Shown: positions 1 to 8,647, counted from the stretch's first letter. The stretch: DNA of 64,000 nucleotides from Cognatilysobacter claricitrinus (GCF_045866565.1 NZ_BAAFZV010000001.1:62001-126000); one strand, 5' to 3'. Notes: generated by a model from the sequence alone, not told the origin. Program-made: numbers and translations.

Positions 1-319
1 GCTGTGCGTTGCCGATGTCGATGACGACGTTCGAGCCCGTCTTGCGCAGGTCGGGCATCGCGCCGTCACCGCTGAAATGCACGACCAGGCGGCCTGCACC
101 GTCTTCGCCGCGCTTGAAGTCGATGTCGGCGACGGAGACGGCCCCGGGCAATTGCTTCGCCGGGTCCAGGCTCGGTGCCGGGGCGACCGGCGCCGCGGGT
201 GCAGGCGGTGCCGCCTGGACGCTGCCGAGAGCGGCCAGCATGCCGAGGGCGAGTCCCGCGAGCCGCACCCCGATCAGGGGACGGGCCGTCCTTGCGGATT
301 GGGCAGTGTTCGAAATCAT
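1..319 (-). CDS. pilQ: Type IV pilus secretin PilQ, N-terminal part (cut by window edge)
   Basis: Outer-membrane secretin through which the type IV pilus fibre exits. Only the first 106 residues are present; the gene runs off the left edge. A signal peptide is visible (residues 1 to about 36, with a hydrophobic leucine/alanine stretch ending in VQA before an Ala/Pro-rich linker). It is followed by the start of an AMIN-type domain (SVADIDFKRGEDGAGRLVVHF), as expected for PilQ. It is the last gene of the pilMNOPQ operon, 19 bases after pilP. An in-frame ATG three codons upstream (at 328) is possible, but the spacing to the purine-rich AGGGGATGAGG favours 319. Identification rests on the AMIN domain plus operon position. 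Confidence 0.9.
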   Translation of the reverse strand, partial: MISNTAQSARTARPLIGVRLAGLALGMLAALGSVQAAPPAPAAPVAPAPSLDPAKQLPGAVSVADIDFKRGEDGAGRLVVHFSGDGAMPDLRKTGSNVVIDIGNAQ

Positions 320-338
320 GATCCTCATCCCCTCAGCA

Positions 339-875
339 TCACTTGTTGTCGTCGAGTGCCAGCGTGGCCGGCCGTTCAAGCCAGCCACCCGCCCCGTCGG
401 GCACCAGTTCCACTACTTCGATGCGATCCTCGAACACCGCGGTGACGCGGCCGTCGGACTGCCCCATGTAATCGCCCGGCCGCACGCGGTAGGTCACCTT
501 GTCGGGTGCCATCACCAGCGCGGTGACACCCGCGCCCTTGCCGAGCGTGCCGACCATGTCGAGGCTGTCCAACGGGAAAGCCTCGAGCGGTTGCTTGCGT
601 CGCGCCGAATCCGGACGCGGGCCGTTGCCGCCGCCGTCGTCGGTGAAGGCGCGGCTGAACGGATCACGCAGCGACTGCGCGGCGTATTCGAACGTTTCGA
701 ACTGTTGCATCACCGGAAGCGGGTCGAGCGGCGGCGCGGGACGCGCCTTCGTGTCGTCGAGCCACTTCTGGAGGTTGGGTGCGTCGCCGGGCCGGCTCGT
801 GATGCCGCGCGCGCAACCCGCGAGGGCGGCGGCGAGCACGAAGCTCCGGACGATCGTGGATCGCATCGTCTGCAT
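339..875 (-). CDS. pilP: Type IV pilus assembly lipoprotein PilP
   Basis: Inner-membrane lipoprotein that joins the PilN/PilO alignment complex to the PilQ secretin. The 178-residue product begins with a short lipoprotein signal (AAALAGC, lipid-modified Cys near residue 20). It then has the PilP core, including the RDPFSRAF motif typical of the family and a C-terminal beta-rich HR-type domain (VTYRVRPGDYMGQSDGRV...). The start chosen is the ATG at 875, one base after the pilO stop. A longer reading frame extends upstream into pilO but would remove the signal peptide from the N-terminus. Length is normal for the family. Confidence 0.95.
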   Translation of the reverse strand: MQTMRSTIVRSFVLAAALAGCARGITSRPGDAPNLQKWLDDTKARPAPPLDPLPVMQQFETFEYAAQSLRDPFSRAFTDDGGGNGPRPDSARRKQPLEAFPLDSLDMVGTLGKGAGVTALVMAPDKVTYRVRPGDYMGQSDGRVTAVFEDRIEVVELVPDGAGGWLERPATLALDDNK

Positions 876-876
876 G

Positions 877-1560
877 TCAGCCTCCCTTCGCGCCGTTGGC
901 CGGCTGACCGTTCGCGGGCGCCGCGCCGTTTGCCGGCGCTGCCTGCTTCGCGACTTCGTCTTCGTCGAGGTAGCGGTAGGTCTTGACCGTTCCCGACAGC
1001 TCGAGGAGGCCGTCGTTCGCCGCGACGCCGTTGCCGGCCTGCGCATTCTTCGGCTTCAGCGAGATGTCGTGCATGGTCATGATGACCACGCGCGGCAGCG
1101 AGGCCACGCCACTCATGAACGCGCCGAACTGGTGGTAGGTACCCACCATGCGGAGCGCGATCGGCTTCTCGGCGTAGAAGTCCTTCGGCTGCTCGTCGCC
1201 CGGCTGGAACAGCTCGTTGGTGATGCCGGTGGCGAGCGCGGTCTGCGAAATGTCGACGATGAGGTCGGGCATCTCGTTCTTGCTCGGCAGCTGGCGGAGC
1301 ATCTGCTGGAGCTGCGCTTCCATCTGCACGAGCTGCTGCTTGAGCGCACCCAGATTGGCCGCCTCGCCCTGCTTCTTCTCGTAGGTCTGGCGCAGGTCGG
1401 CTTCGGTGCGTTCCAGGCCGGCGAGTTCTTCACGCTTGTCGCTGATGAAGAGGAACCAGAACAGGACGAGGATCACTACGGCGATGATCGCGCAGAACCC
1501 GGCCTTGGCCTGGCGCGACCACGAGCCGATGTTGTTGAAGTCGAGATCGAGTTTGCTCAC
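877..1560 (-). CDS. pilO: Type IV pilus inner-membrane protein PilO
   Basis: Bitopic inner-membrane protein that pairs with PilN in the pilus alignment subcomplex. The 227-residue product has a short cytoplasmic N-terminus, one strong membrane helix (about residues 20-42), a periplasmic coiled coil (about 45-100, rich in Glu/Gln/Leu) and a ferredoxin-like C-terminal domain. The start codon is GTG and overlaps the pilN stop by four bases (GTGA), so translation is probably coupled. The tail is Ala/Asn/Gly-rich. Domain order and operon context make the assignment firm. Confidence 0.95.
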   Translation of the reverse strand: MSKLDLDFNNIGSWSRQAKAGFCAIIAVVILVLFWFLFISDKREELAGLERTEADLRQTYEKKQGEAANLGALKQQLVQMEAQLQQMLRQLPSKNEMPDLIVDISQTALATGITNELFQPGDEQPKDFYAEKPIALRMVGTYHQFGAFMSGVASLPRVVIMTMHDISLKPKNAQAGNGVAANDGLLELSGTVKTYRYLDEDEVAKQAAPANGAAPANGQPANGAKGG

Positions 1561-2300
1561 GACTTGGCTCCCGGGGTGGTCGACGCCGCGGCAGGTGCCG
1601 GCGCGGGCGCAGCGGGGGTGGCAGGTGCGGCAGTCGCCGGAGCGGGCGTCGCCGCCGGCGCGGCCGGAGTCGTCGTTGCCGGCGCAGTCGTCGACGTGGC
1701 GGCCGGCGTCGCAGTCGCGGCATCCGGCACGCCGTCACCGTCGGTGTCGCGCGGTGCGTTCGGATCGGCGAGCTTGACGCTCAGGCTGAACGTGTACGGG
1801 AGGCCCTTGTCCTCGCCCTTTGCCTCGATGATCGAGAGCTGCGGATCCGTCATCCAGCCCGAACTCTCGAGGCTGCGCATGTAGGTACTGACGCGCGCAT
1901 TGGACTGCGAGCGCCCTTCCAGCGTGAGCGACTGGTCGTCCTGCTTGATCGAGGTCAGGACGACGCCATCGGGGATGGTGCGGACCAGCGAATCGAACAG
2001 GTGGACCATCTGCGAACGGCTGGCCTGCAACTTCTCGATGACTTCCTTGCGGGCAAGCAGGCGCGCCTTGGTCTTGTTGAGCTCGGCGATCTCGGTGATC
2101 TGCTTGTCGACGTCGTCGATCTGCTGCTGGACGAAGGTATTGCGCTCCGTCTGGCCGTCGATCTGCGCGCCGTAGTACATGTTGATGCCCATCGCGAGCA
2201 CCAGCGCACCGATCGCGGTGGCGCCGAGCATCACGCCAAACTCTTTCTGGCGCTGCTTGCGGCGCTCGACGCGCCACGGGAGGAGATTGATGCGTGCCAT
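1557..2300 (-). CDS. pilN: Type IV pilus inner-membrane protein PilN
   Basis: Partner of PilM (through its cytoplasmic N-terminus) and PilO (periplasmic domain). The diagnostic INLLPWR motif that binds PilM is at residues 4-10. It is followed by a membrane helix (about 24-44), a coiled coil and a periplasmic ferredoxin-like domain up to about residue 190. The product is 247 residues, some 50 longer than common PilN proteins. The extra length is a C-terminal low-complexity tail of Ala/Pro/Thr (roughly the last 55 residues, positions 1560-1730). The start overlaps the pilM stop by one base (TGATG). Confidence 0.94.
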   Translation of the reverse strand: MARINLLPWRVERRKQRQKEFGVMLGATAIGALVLAMGINMYYGAQIDGQTERNTFVQQQIDDVDKQITEIAELNKTKARLLARKEVIEKLQASRSQMVHLFDSLVRTIPDGVVLTSIKQDDQSLTLEGRSQSNARVSTYMRSLESSGWMTDPQLSIIEAKGEDKGLPYTFSLSVKLADPNAPRDTDGDGVPDAATATPAATSTTAPATTTPAAPAATPAPATAAPATPAAPAPAPAAASTTPGAKS

Positions 2301-3358
2301 CAGTCGAAGCTCCTCAGCGCGAGCCCGCAGGCGATCATGAGCGAGGGCGCGTCCTGCGCGAGGGCGTGCGGCTGCACGCGCGGCCCCAGCGTCATGTTCG
2401 CGAGCGGGTTGGCGACCATCGTCGGCACGCCGAGCTGGTCTTCGAGCATCCGGTCGATGCCGGTAATCGACGCACCGCCACCGGCGATGACGAGCTGGTC
2501 GACGCGATTGAACTCGCTGCCCGCGTAGAAGAACTGCAGCAGGCGGCTGATCTGCTGGACCATCGCCTCCTTGAACGGCTCCAGCACTTCGGTCTGGTAG
2601 CCCTCGGGCAGCCCGCCCTGGCGCTTGGCCTGGCCGGCTTCCTCGTAGGACAGCCCGTAGCGGCGCATCACTTCGTCGGTGAGCTGCTTGCCGCCGAAGA
2701 CCTGCTCGCGCGAGTAGATCGTGCGGCCGTTGCGGAGGACGTAGAGCGTCGTCATCGTCGCGCCGGAGTCGACCAGCGCGACGAGCCCGTCACGCGGCGT
2801 CTTCAGCTGCTCGGACAGGAGCGCGAAGGCGTTTTCGATCGCGAAGCTCTCGACGTCCATCACTCGCGCCGTGAGCCCGCCGAGTTCCAGCGCGGAGGCG
2901 CGGATCTCGACGTTCTCCGAGCGCGACGCCGCCAGCAGCACCTGCACGGTGTCCGGCGTGTTCGGCATCGGGCCGAGGACCTCGAAGTCGAGGTTCACTT
3001 CGTCGATCGGATACGGCACGTAGTTCGCCGCTTCCAGTTCGACCTGCGCCTCGAGCTCGTCACCGTCTAGATCCGACGGCATCGGAATGACCTTGGTGAT
3101 GACCGCCGACCCGGCGACCGCGGCAGCGGCCCCCTTGGCGCGAGTGCCCGACCGGGCCACGGCGCGCTTGATGGCTTCGCCCACCGCCTCGACCTCGACG
3201 ATGTTCTTTTCCACCACGGCATTGGGCGGCAGCGGTTCCACCGCGTAATGCTCGACGCGGTAGCGGTTGCCAGCCCGGGTGAGCTGCAACAGCTTGACTG
3301 CGGTCGAGCTGATATCCACGCCAACCAGGACCGGCTGGCTCTTCGTGATCACGCCCAC
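2300..3358 (-). CDS. pilM: Type IV pilus assembly ATPase-like protein PilM
   Basis: Cytoplasmic actin-like (FtsA-fold) protein that forms the cytoplasmic ring of the pilus alignment complex. The 352-residue product shows the nucleotide-binding signatures of the fold: VGVDISSTAVK near the N-terminus, a VDSGATMTTLYV phosphate-2 segment in the middle and an IAGGGASITGID adenosine motif near residue 290. It is the first gene of pilMNOPQ, divergent from mrcA with 238 bases between the two starts. That arrangement is common in gamma- and betaproteobacteria. Full length and intact. Confidence 0.97.
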   Translation of the reverse strand: MGVITKSQPVLVGVDISSTAVKLLQLTRAGNRYRVEHYAVEPLPPNAVVEKNIVEVEAVGEAIKRAVARSGTRAKGAAAAVAGSAVITKVIPMPSDLDGDELEAQVELEAANYVPYPIDEVNLDFEVLGPMPNTPDTVQVLLAASRSENVEIRASALELGGLTARVMDVESFAIENAFALLSEQLKTPRDGLVALVDSGATMTTLYVLRNGRTIYSREQVFGGKQLTDEVMRRYGLSYEEAGQAKRQGGLPEGYQTEVLEPFKEAMVQQISRLLQFFYAGSEFNRVDQLVIAGGGASITGIDRMLEDQLGVPTMVANPLANMTLGPRVQPHALAQDAPSLMIACGLALRSFD

Positions 3359-3410
3359 ATCGAATCTCCCCTGCCACAGGCGTTTGGACGCACTTCTTGC
3401 GGCACTGCCT

Positions 3411-3438
3411 AGATAACGGACTTTTCACCCCAAGGCAA
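3411..3438 (-). promoter_or_regulatory. Candidate sigma70 promoter for pilMNOPQ
   Basis: Read on the minus strand, TTGCCT (3438-3433) and TTATCT (3416-3411) are separated by 16 bases, about 50 bases upstream of the pilM start. This is a prediction from box similarity only. Confidence 0.45.
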
Positions 3439-3538
3439 CCGGGCCATCACGATTCGTGATGCCTCCGACAAAAACCCGTCACCGGCTGGATGAACGGTTG
3501 AGGGGCCGGATCGCCGGAATTCCGACGTAGACGCCGAC

Positions 3539-3565
3539 TTTGCCCGCCAGACCGTCCTCTATACT
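3539..3565 (+). promoter_or_regulatory. Candidate promoter for mrcA
   Basis: A good -10 box, TATACT, lies at 3560-3565, 31 bases before the chosen mrcA ATG. The -35 is weak (TTTGCC at 3539-3544, 15-base spacer). The -10 is the convincing part. Its position also argues against the TTG start at 3540, which would lie upstream of the transcription start. Confidence 0.45.
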
Positions 3566-3596
3566 CACTTATCGATTTCTTTACGCGACGTCCTCG

Positions 3597-6131
3597 ATGC
3601 CCCGTTTCCGTCGTCTTCTCCGCTGGGCGCTGTTCGCGAGCGCCGGCCTGCTGGTCCTCGGCCTGATTGCCGCCGGTGCGCTCTACGCGGTCATCGCCCC
3701 CAAGCTCCCGGACGTCGAGACCCTCCGCGACGTGCAGCTCCAGGAACCGATGTACGTCTACGCCAAGGACGGGCGCCTGATGGCCCTGTTCGGCGAGACC
3801 CGCCGCTATCCGGTCGACATCGAGAAGGTCCCGGACCTGCAGAAGAAGGCGTTCATCGCCATCGAGGACTCGCGCTTCTACGAGCACCACGGCGTGGATT
3901 TCACCGGTGTGGCCCGCGCGGTCTGGCTGCTCGCCACCACCAACGACAAGCGCGTGCCGGGTGGCTCGACCATCACCCAGCAGGTCGCCCGCCAGTTCTT
4001 CCTGAGCAACGAGTACAGCTACACCCGCAAGCTGGCGGAGATGATGCTGGCCATGCGGATGGAGCGCGAACTCAGCAAGGACGAGATCTTCGAGCTCTAC
4101 CTCAACGTCAGCTTCTTCGGCAATCGCGCCTACGGCGTGGCGGCCGCGGCCGAGTACTACTACGGCAAGCCGCTCGACAAGCTCTCTCTGGACGAGATGG
4201 CCTCGCTGGCCGGCATCCCCAAGTTCCCGTCCGCGGCCAACCCGATCAGCAATACGGCACGCGCCAAACGCCGTCGCGACTACATCCTCGATCGCATGGC
4301 CGAGCTGAAGTTCATCAGCGCGGCGCAGGCGGCCGAGTCCAAGGCCGTGCCGATGCATGCGACGCCGCACGAGCGCCCCGTGGAGGTCTACGCGCCCTAC
4401 GTCGCCGAGATGGTCCGGCAGGAAATGCTGACGCGCTATGGCCCGGAAGCGCTCACCAAGGGCTACCACGTCTACACGACGATCGACCCGACGCTGCAGG
4501 CGGCGGCCGACTCGGCGATCCGCGACGGCCTGCATACCTACGACCGCCGCCACGGCTGGCGCGGCGCGGAGCGTCATTTCGACCTTGCCGACGCCGACGA
4601 CGCGGTCGCCGCCGGACGCCGCCTCGCGCCGTTCCCGGCGCAGGGCGAACTGCTGCCCGCGGTGGTGCTGTCGGCGCAGGCCGGCAATGCGCAGCTCGCG
4701 CTGGCCGACGGGCGCACCGTCACGATCGACGGCTCGCACGCCTGGGAAGGCATGAGTCTGGCGACGCTCAAGCGCGGCGACATGGTGCGCGTGCGCAACG
4801 TCGCGCCAGCCAGCGATGCGAAGGCGAGCGACGCAAAGCCCGCGCAAACCGCAGCCGCCGCCGGCTATCGCCTCGACCAGCTGCCGAAGGCGCAGGGCGC
4901 GCTCGTTTCGATCGACGCCATGAACGGTGCGCTGCGTGCGCTCACCGGTGGCTACAGCTTCGCCGGCAACAAGTTCAACCGCGCCGTGCAGGCCAAGCGC
5001 CAGCCCGGATCGAGCTTCAAGCCGTTCGTGTACTCGGCCGCGTTCGAACGCGGCTTCAATCCGGCGTCGATCGTTCTCGATGCACCGGTCGTGTTCAAGG
5101 ATCGTGTGGGCCATCTATGGCGCCCGCAGAACGACACCGGCAACTTCGCCGGCCCGATGCGTCTTCGCGAAGCGATGGTGCAGTCGCGCAACCTGGTGTC
5201 GGTGCGCCTGCTCGACGCCATCGGCGTCGACTACGCACGTAAGTACATCAGCCATTTCGGCTTCGAAGAAAAGGACCTTCCGCCGAACCTGTCGATGTCG
5301 CTCGGCACCGCGTCGCTGACACCGATCTCGGTCGCGCGCGCGTACGCCGCGCTGTACAACGGCGGCTACCGCATCACGCCCTGGTTCATCGACACGGTGA
5401 AGGATCGCAACGGCGCGGTGATCTTCAAGGAGAAGCCACTCGTGGGCTGTCATGGCTGCGCGGTCGTCGCCGGCGCGACCGGCACCACCGTGCAATCCGC
5501 GAACAGCGTCGTCGACGGCTTCGATCTCGGCCCGTCGCCGAGCGCGTCCGCGCAGGCTGGCGCGAGCGCAGCGCCGCCCCAGGGCGGCGCGGATGCCTCG
5601 AAGTCCAAGAAGGTCGACACGACGGGGATGGCGATCGCCCCGCGCGCGATCGACGAACGCATCGGCTACCAGATCGTCTCGATCCTGCGCGACGTCGTGC
5701 TGCGCGGCACGGGCACGCCTGCGCGCGTGCTCAACCGCGAGGACGTCGGCGGCAAGACGGGCTCGACCAACGATCACCGCGACGCCTGGTTCTCCGGCTT
5801 CGGCGGCCCGTACATCACCACCGTCTGGGTCGGCCGCGACGACTTCAAGTCGCTCGGCTACCGCGAGTACGGCGGTCGCGCCGCGCTGCCGATCTGGATC
5901 GACTACATGCGCGTCGCGCTGAAGGATCAGCCGATCCAGCCGAACGATCCGCCGGATGGCATGGTCAAGGTCACCGTCGGCGCGGGCGGACGCCTGATCC
6001 CCGGCGGAACCGGCGGCATCACCGAGTGGGTCAAGACGGAAGACCTCGAGCGCATGCAGAGCGACATCGACTACGGCCCGTCGTCGCAGCAGCAGGACAC
6101 CGGTTCGGAAGAGTCGTTCGACATCTTCTGA
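3597..6131 (+). CDS. mrcA: Penicillin-binding protein 1A (transglycosylase/transpeptidase)
   Basis: Bifunctional class A PBP that polymerises lipid II and cross-links peptidoglycan in the periplasm. The 844-residue product has an N-terminal membrane anchor (about 12-35), a GT51 glycosyltransferase domain with catalytic E90 in the EDSRFYEHHG motif, an OB-like insert and a transpeptidase domain. The transpeptidase carries SSFK (nucleophile S472), SRN (S530) and KTGST (K720). A Gly/Ala/Ser-rich insertion sits at about residues 640-675. The ATG at 3597 is preferred over an in-frame TTG 19 codons upstream, which precedes the promoter. A 12-bp hairpin follows the gene. Confidence 0.96.
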   Translation: MPRFRRLLRWALFASAGLLVLGLIAAGALYAVIAPKLPDVETLRDVQLQEPMYVYAKDGRLMALFGETRRYPVDIEKVPDLQKKAFIAIEDSRFYEHHGVDFTGVARAVWLLATTNDKRVPGGSTITQQVARQFFLSNEYSYTRKLAEMMLAMRMERELSKDEIFELYLNVSFFGNRAYGVAAAAEYYYGKPLDKLSLDEMASLAGIPKFPSAANPISNTARAKRRRDYILDRMAELKFISAAQAAESKAVPMHATPHERPVEVYAPYVAEMVRQEMLTRYGPEALTKGYHVYTTIDPTLQAAADSAIRDGLHTYDRRHGWRGAERHFDLADADDAVAAGRRLAPFPAQGELLPAVVLSAQAGNAQLALADGRTVTIDGSHAWEGMSLATLKRGDMVRVRNVAPASDAKASDAKPAQTAAAAGYRLDQLPKAQGALVSIDAMNGALRALTGGYSFAGNKFNRAVQAKRQPGSSFKPFVYSAAFERGFNPASIVLDAPVVFKDRVGHLWRPQNDTGNFAGPMRLREAMVQSRNLVSVRLLDAIGVDYARKYISHFGFEEKDLPPNLSMSLGTASLTPISVARAYAALYNGGYRITPWFIDTVKDRNGAVIFKEKPLVGCHGCAVVAGATGTTVQSANSVVDGFDLGPSPSASAQAGASAAPPQGGADASKSKKVDTTGMAIAPRAIDERIGYQIVSILRDVVLRGTGTPARVLNREDVGGKTGSTNDHRDAWFSGFGGPYITTVWVGRDDFKSLGYREYGGRAALPIWIDYMRVALKDQPIQPNDPPDGMVKVTVGAGGRLIPGGTGGITEWVKTEDLERMQSDIDYGPSSQQQDTGSEESFDIF

Positions 6132-6142
6132 TCCTCTGAACG

Positions 6143-6175
6143 GATGTCGACGCCGCGACAACGGGCGTCGACATC
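6143..6175. repeat. Perfect 12-bp inverted repeat after mrcA
   Basis: GATGTCGACGCC (6143-6154) and its exact complement GGCGTCGACATC (6164-6175) flank a 9-base loop, 11 bases after the mrcA stop. There is no T-run afterwards, so it is not a classical intrinsic terminator. It could be a factor-assisted terminator, an mRNA-stabilising hairpin or a protein-binding palindrome. Confidence 0.6.
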
Positions 6176-6248
6176 GGCGTGCTAGCGTGAAGGTGCCGGC
6201 GCGTGCCGGCGGCGGTTTCATCGCCTTGCCTGCCCACGGAGCCCCGCC

Positions 6249-6908
6249 ATGCGCCCTGCCCGTCAGCACGCTCACCTGCACGCACAGTCGCGACTTCGCG
6301 AACGGCGCGAACGCCTCGCCGGTGAAGCCGCCCGGCTGATGGCCGAGAGCGGCATCGCCGATTACCACCAGGCCAAGCTCAAGGCGGCCGAGCGCCTCGG
6401 CATCCACGACGATGCGTCGCTGCCACGCAATACCGAGATCGAAGCCGCGCTGCGCCAATACCAGCGCCTGTTCGTCCGCGACAGCGCGGGCGAACTGCGC
6501 CGTCGTCGCGAAGCCGCGTTGGAAGCGCTGCGGTTCTTCCGCGCGTTCGATCCCCGCCTCGTCGGCCCTGTGCTGGAAGGCACGGCCGATGCGCGCTCGC
6601 CGGTGATGCTGCACCTGCATGTCGACGACGCGGAGTCGGTGCACCGCTTCCTCGACGACAACGACGTGCCCGCGCAGTCGCGCAGCCGACGCGTTCGCCT
6701 GGATCGCCATCGCGACGAGGACTTCCCGGTCTGGGTGTTCAGCGCGGACGGGCTGCCCTTCGACGTGACCGTCCTGCCGCACGACGTGCTGCGGCAGGCG
6801 CCGCTGTCGCCCGTCGACGAAAAGCCGATGCGTCGCGCGAACGTGGCGCAGCTGAGGCAGATCGTCGCCGAGGCGGAGATCGACGATTTCGAGCGCGGGC
6901 TGGGCTGA
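6249..6908 (+). CDS. Uncharacterised conserved protein, 219 residues
   Basis: No confident function. The N-terminal 100 residues are charged and helical (MAESGIADYHQAKLKAAERLG..., then LPRNTEIEAALRQYQRLF). The C-terminal half looks alpha/beta, with strands in VMLHLHVDD and FPVWVFSADGLPFDVTVLP, then a conserved-looking LSPVDEKPMRRA segment. I recall similar proteins of this length in xanthomonads and pseudomonads, sometimes carrying an unconvincing ligase label. The C-terminal pattern is loosely reminiscent of nucleotidyltransferase-fold proteins, but no catalytic motif can be named. No signal peptide or membrane helix. It stands alone between mrcA and the convergent gltA. Confidence 0.75.
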   Translation: MRPARQHAHLHAQSRLRERRERLAGEAARLMAESGIADYHQAKLKAAERLGIHDDASLPRNTEIEAALRQYQRLFVRDSAGELRRRREAALEALRFFRAFDPRLVGPVLEGTADARSPVMLHLHVDDAESVHRFLDDNDVPAQSRSRRVRLDRHRDEDFPVWVFSADGLPFDVTVLPHDVLRQAPLSPVDEKPMRRANVAQLRQIVAEAEIDDFERGLG

Positions 6909-7038
6909 GCGCTGCGCGCGCGTTGCGGTTCACTGTCCACTAGGGACGAACCGGACAGTGAAGAGCACGACCGTCGCCCATCGGCGGTCGATGCGCCATC
7001 GAGCGTGGTCATCGATATTTCAGGACGCACCGAAACGA

Positions 7039-7076
7039 CGAAGCCGCGGGCATGCCGCGGACGTGCCGCGGCTTCG
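7039..7076 (-). terminator. Probable terminator after gltA
   Basis: An 11-bp stem, CGAAGCCGCGG / CCGCGGCTTCG, with a 16-base loop lies 28 bases past the gltA stop. On the minus strand it is followed by TCGTTTCGG, a weak T-tract. The same stem could also act on the plus strand after the 219-residue gene. Confidence 0.5.
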
Positions 7077-7103
7077 TGAGCTTCTACTGCGACGAACGCA
7101 GGA

Positions 7104-8405
7104 TCAGCGCTTCGACACGTCCTTGTAGTCGCGCTGCACCGCGCCCGTGTAGATCTGGCGCGGACGACCGATCTTGTTCTCCGGATCCTCCTGCTGCTCC
7201 AGCCAGTGGCTGACCCAGCCCGCGGTGCGCGCGATCGCGAACATCACCGTGAACATCTCGACCGGAATACCGAGCGCCTTGTAGATCAGGCCCGAGTAGA
7301 AGTCGACGTTCGGATACAGCTTGCGCTGCACGAAATACTCGTCCTTCAGCGCGGCTTCTTCCAGCTTCAGCGCGACTTCGAGCAGCGGATCGTTGACGCC
7401 CAGCTGGCCGAGCACGTCGTGCGTCATCTTGCGCACCAGCGCGGCGCGCGGATCGTAATTCTTGTAGACGCGATGGCCGAAGCCCATCAGGCGGAAGCCC
7501 GAGTTCTTGTCCTTGGCCTTGTCGACCGCACTGCTGACGTTCTCGGGACGACCGATCTCGGCGAGCATCTTCAGCACCGCCTCGTTCGCACCACCGTGCG
7601 CCGGGCCCCACAACGCAGCGACGCCGCCGGCGATGCACGCGTACGGATTGGCGCCGGTCGAACCGATCAGGCGCACGGTCGACGTCGACGCGTTCTGCTC
7701 GTGGTCGGCGTGCAGGATGAAGAGCAGGTCCAGTGCCTTCGCGGCGACAGGATGCAGCTCCAGCGGCTCGGCCGGCACTTCCTTCATCATGTGCAGGAAG
7801 CGCGTGGTGTAGTCGAGCGAATTCTTCGGATACCGGATCGGCCAGCCGATCGAATAGCGATGGCAGGCGGCGGCGATCGTCGGCACCTTCGCGATCAGGC
7901 GGATCGCGGCGAGGCGGCGCTGCGCCGGGTCCTCGAGGTCGAGTTCGTTGTGATAGAAGCTCGCCATCGAGCCGAGCATGCCGACCAGCATCGCCATCGG
8001 ATGCGCGTCGTGGCGGAAGCCGTAGAGGAACGTGCGGAAGGCCTCATGCATCATCGTGTGATGCGTGACCTCGTGTTCGAACTTGTCGAACTCCTGCGTG
8101 GTCGGCAGTTCGCCGTTCATCAGCAGGTAGGCGACTTCGAGGAAGTTCGACTTCTCGGCGAGCTGCTCGATCGGGTAGCCGCGATACAGCAGCACGCCGG
8201 CGTCGCCGTCGATGTACGTGATCGCCGACTTGCAGCTGGCGGTGGCGGTGAAGCCGGGGTCGTAGGTGAAGCAGCCGGTTTCCTTCGGCAGCTTGGCGAT
8301 GTCGATGCACGGAGCGCCCAGGGTCGGGTGCTGCACAGGCAGGGTTACGTTGGCATCGCCGGCGGTCAGGGTGACCTGCTGCAGGCCGGATTTGGTGTCA
8401 GACAC
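7104..8405 (-). CDS. gltA: Citrate synthase
   Basis: Condenses acetyl-CoA with oxaloacetate to citrate, the entry step of the TCA cycle. The 433-residue product is the long, hexameric Gram-negative type. Conserved active-site regions are visible: LHADHEQNASTSTVRL, the GPAHGGANEAVLKML loop and GFGHRVYKNYDPRA with catalytic His and Arg. The start is GTG at 8405, preceded by AGGAG at proper spacing. It is monocistronic, with a candidate extended -10 promoter upstream and a hairpin terminator downstream. Confidence 0.97.
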   Translation of the reverse strand: MSDTKSGLQQVTLTAGDANVTLPVQHPTLGAPCIDIAKLPKETGCFTYDPGFTATASCKSAITYIDGDAGVLLYRGYPIEQLAEKSNFLEVAYLLMNGELPTTQEFDKFEHEVTHHTMMHEAFRTFLYGFRHDAHPMAMLVGMLGSMASFYHNELDLEDPAQRRLAAIRLIAKVPTIAAACHRYSIGWPIRYPKNSLDYTTRFLHMMKEVPAEPLELHPVAAKALDLLFILHADHEQNASTSTVRLIGSTGANPYACIAGGVAALWGPAHGGANEAVLKMLAEIGRPENVSSAVDKAKDKNSGFRLMGFGHRVYKNYDPRAALVRKMTHDVLGQLGVNDPLLEVALKLEEAALKDEYFVQRKLYPNVDFYSGLIYKALGIPVEMFTVMFAIARTAGWVSHWLEQQEDPENKIGRPRQIYTGAVQRDYKDVSKR

Positions 8406-8482
8406 GGAGCGCTCCTGTGAGGCATGCGCGGTGTCGCCGCGCGAAGGAGAAAGGTCGTTAGCGGTCGCTTTGCAAGCCGCGG

Positions 8483-8491
8483 ATTATCGCA
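8483..8491 (-). promoter_or_regulatory. Candidate extended -10 promoter for gltA
   Basis: TGC-GATAAT on the minus strand (8491-8483) is an extended -10 element that would start transcription near 8476, giving a leader of about 70 bases before gltA. No good -35 is present, which is usual for extended -10 promoters. Confidence 0.4.
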
Positions 8492-8590
8492 CATACGCCT
8501 GCGTCGGCTGGCTGTGCCGATCGTCCAATGGCGTGGTCTCGGCCACGTGACCCCGCCGGCAAAACGCGCGCATCGACGCCGGAAACGCCA

Positions 8591-8612
8591 ACGGCCGCCC
8601 TGGGGCGGCCGT
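8591..8612 (-). terminator. Intrinsic terminator of rpmE2
   Basis: ACGGCCGCCC and GGGCGGCCGT form a tight GC-rich hairpin 36 bases past the rpmE2 stop. On the minus strand it is followed by TGGCGTTTCC, a short T-containing tail. Confidence 0.6.
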
Positions 8613-8647
8613 CAACGAATATCGGTGCGGGCGAACCCGCGACCGGA

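Noticed and set aside
3447..6782. Two adjacent 555-codon minus-strand frames opposite mrcA and the 219-residue gene
   Set aside because: Both are shadows of coding sequence on the other strand. Products are Arg/Ala/Val/Glu-rich with no family motifs, and the equal length is coincidence.
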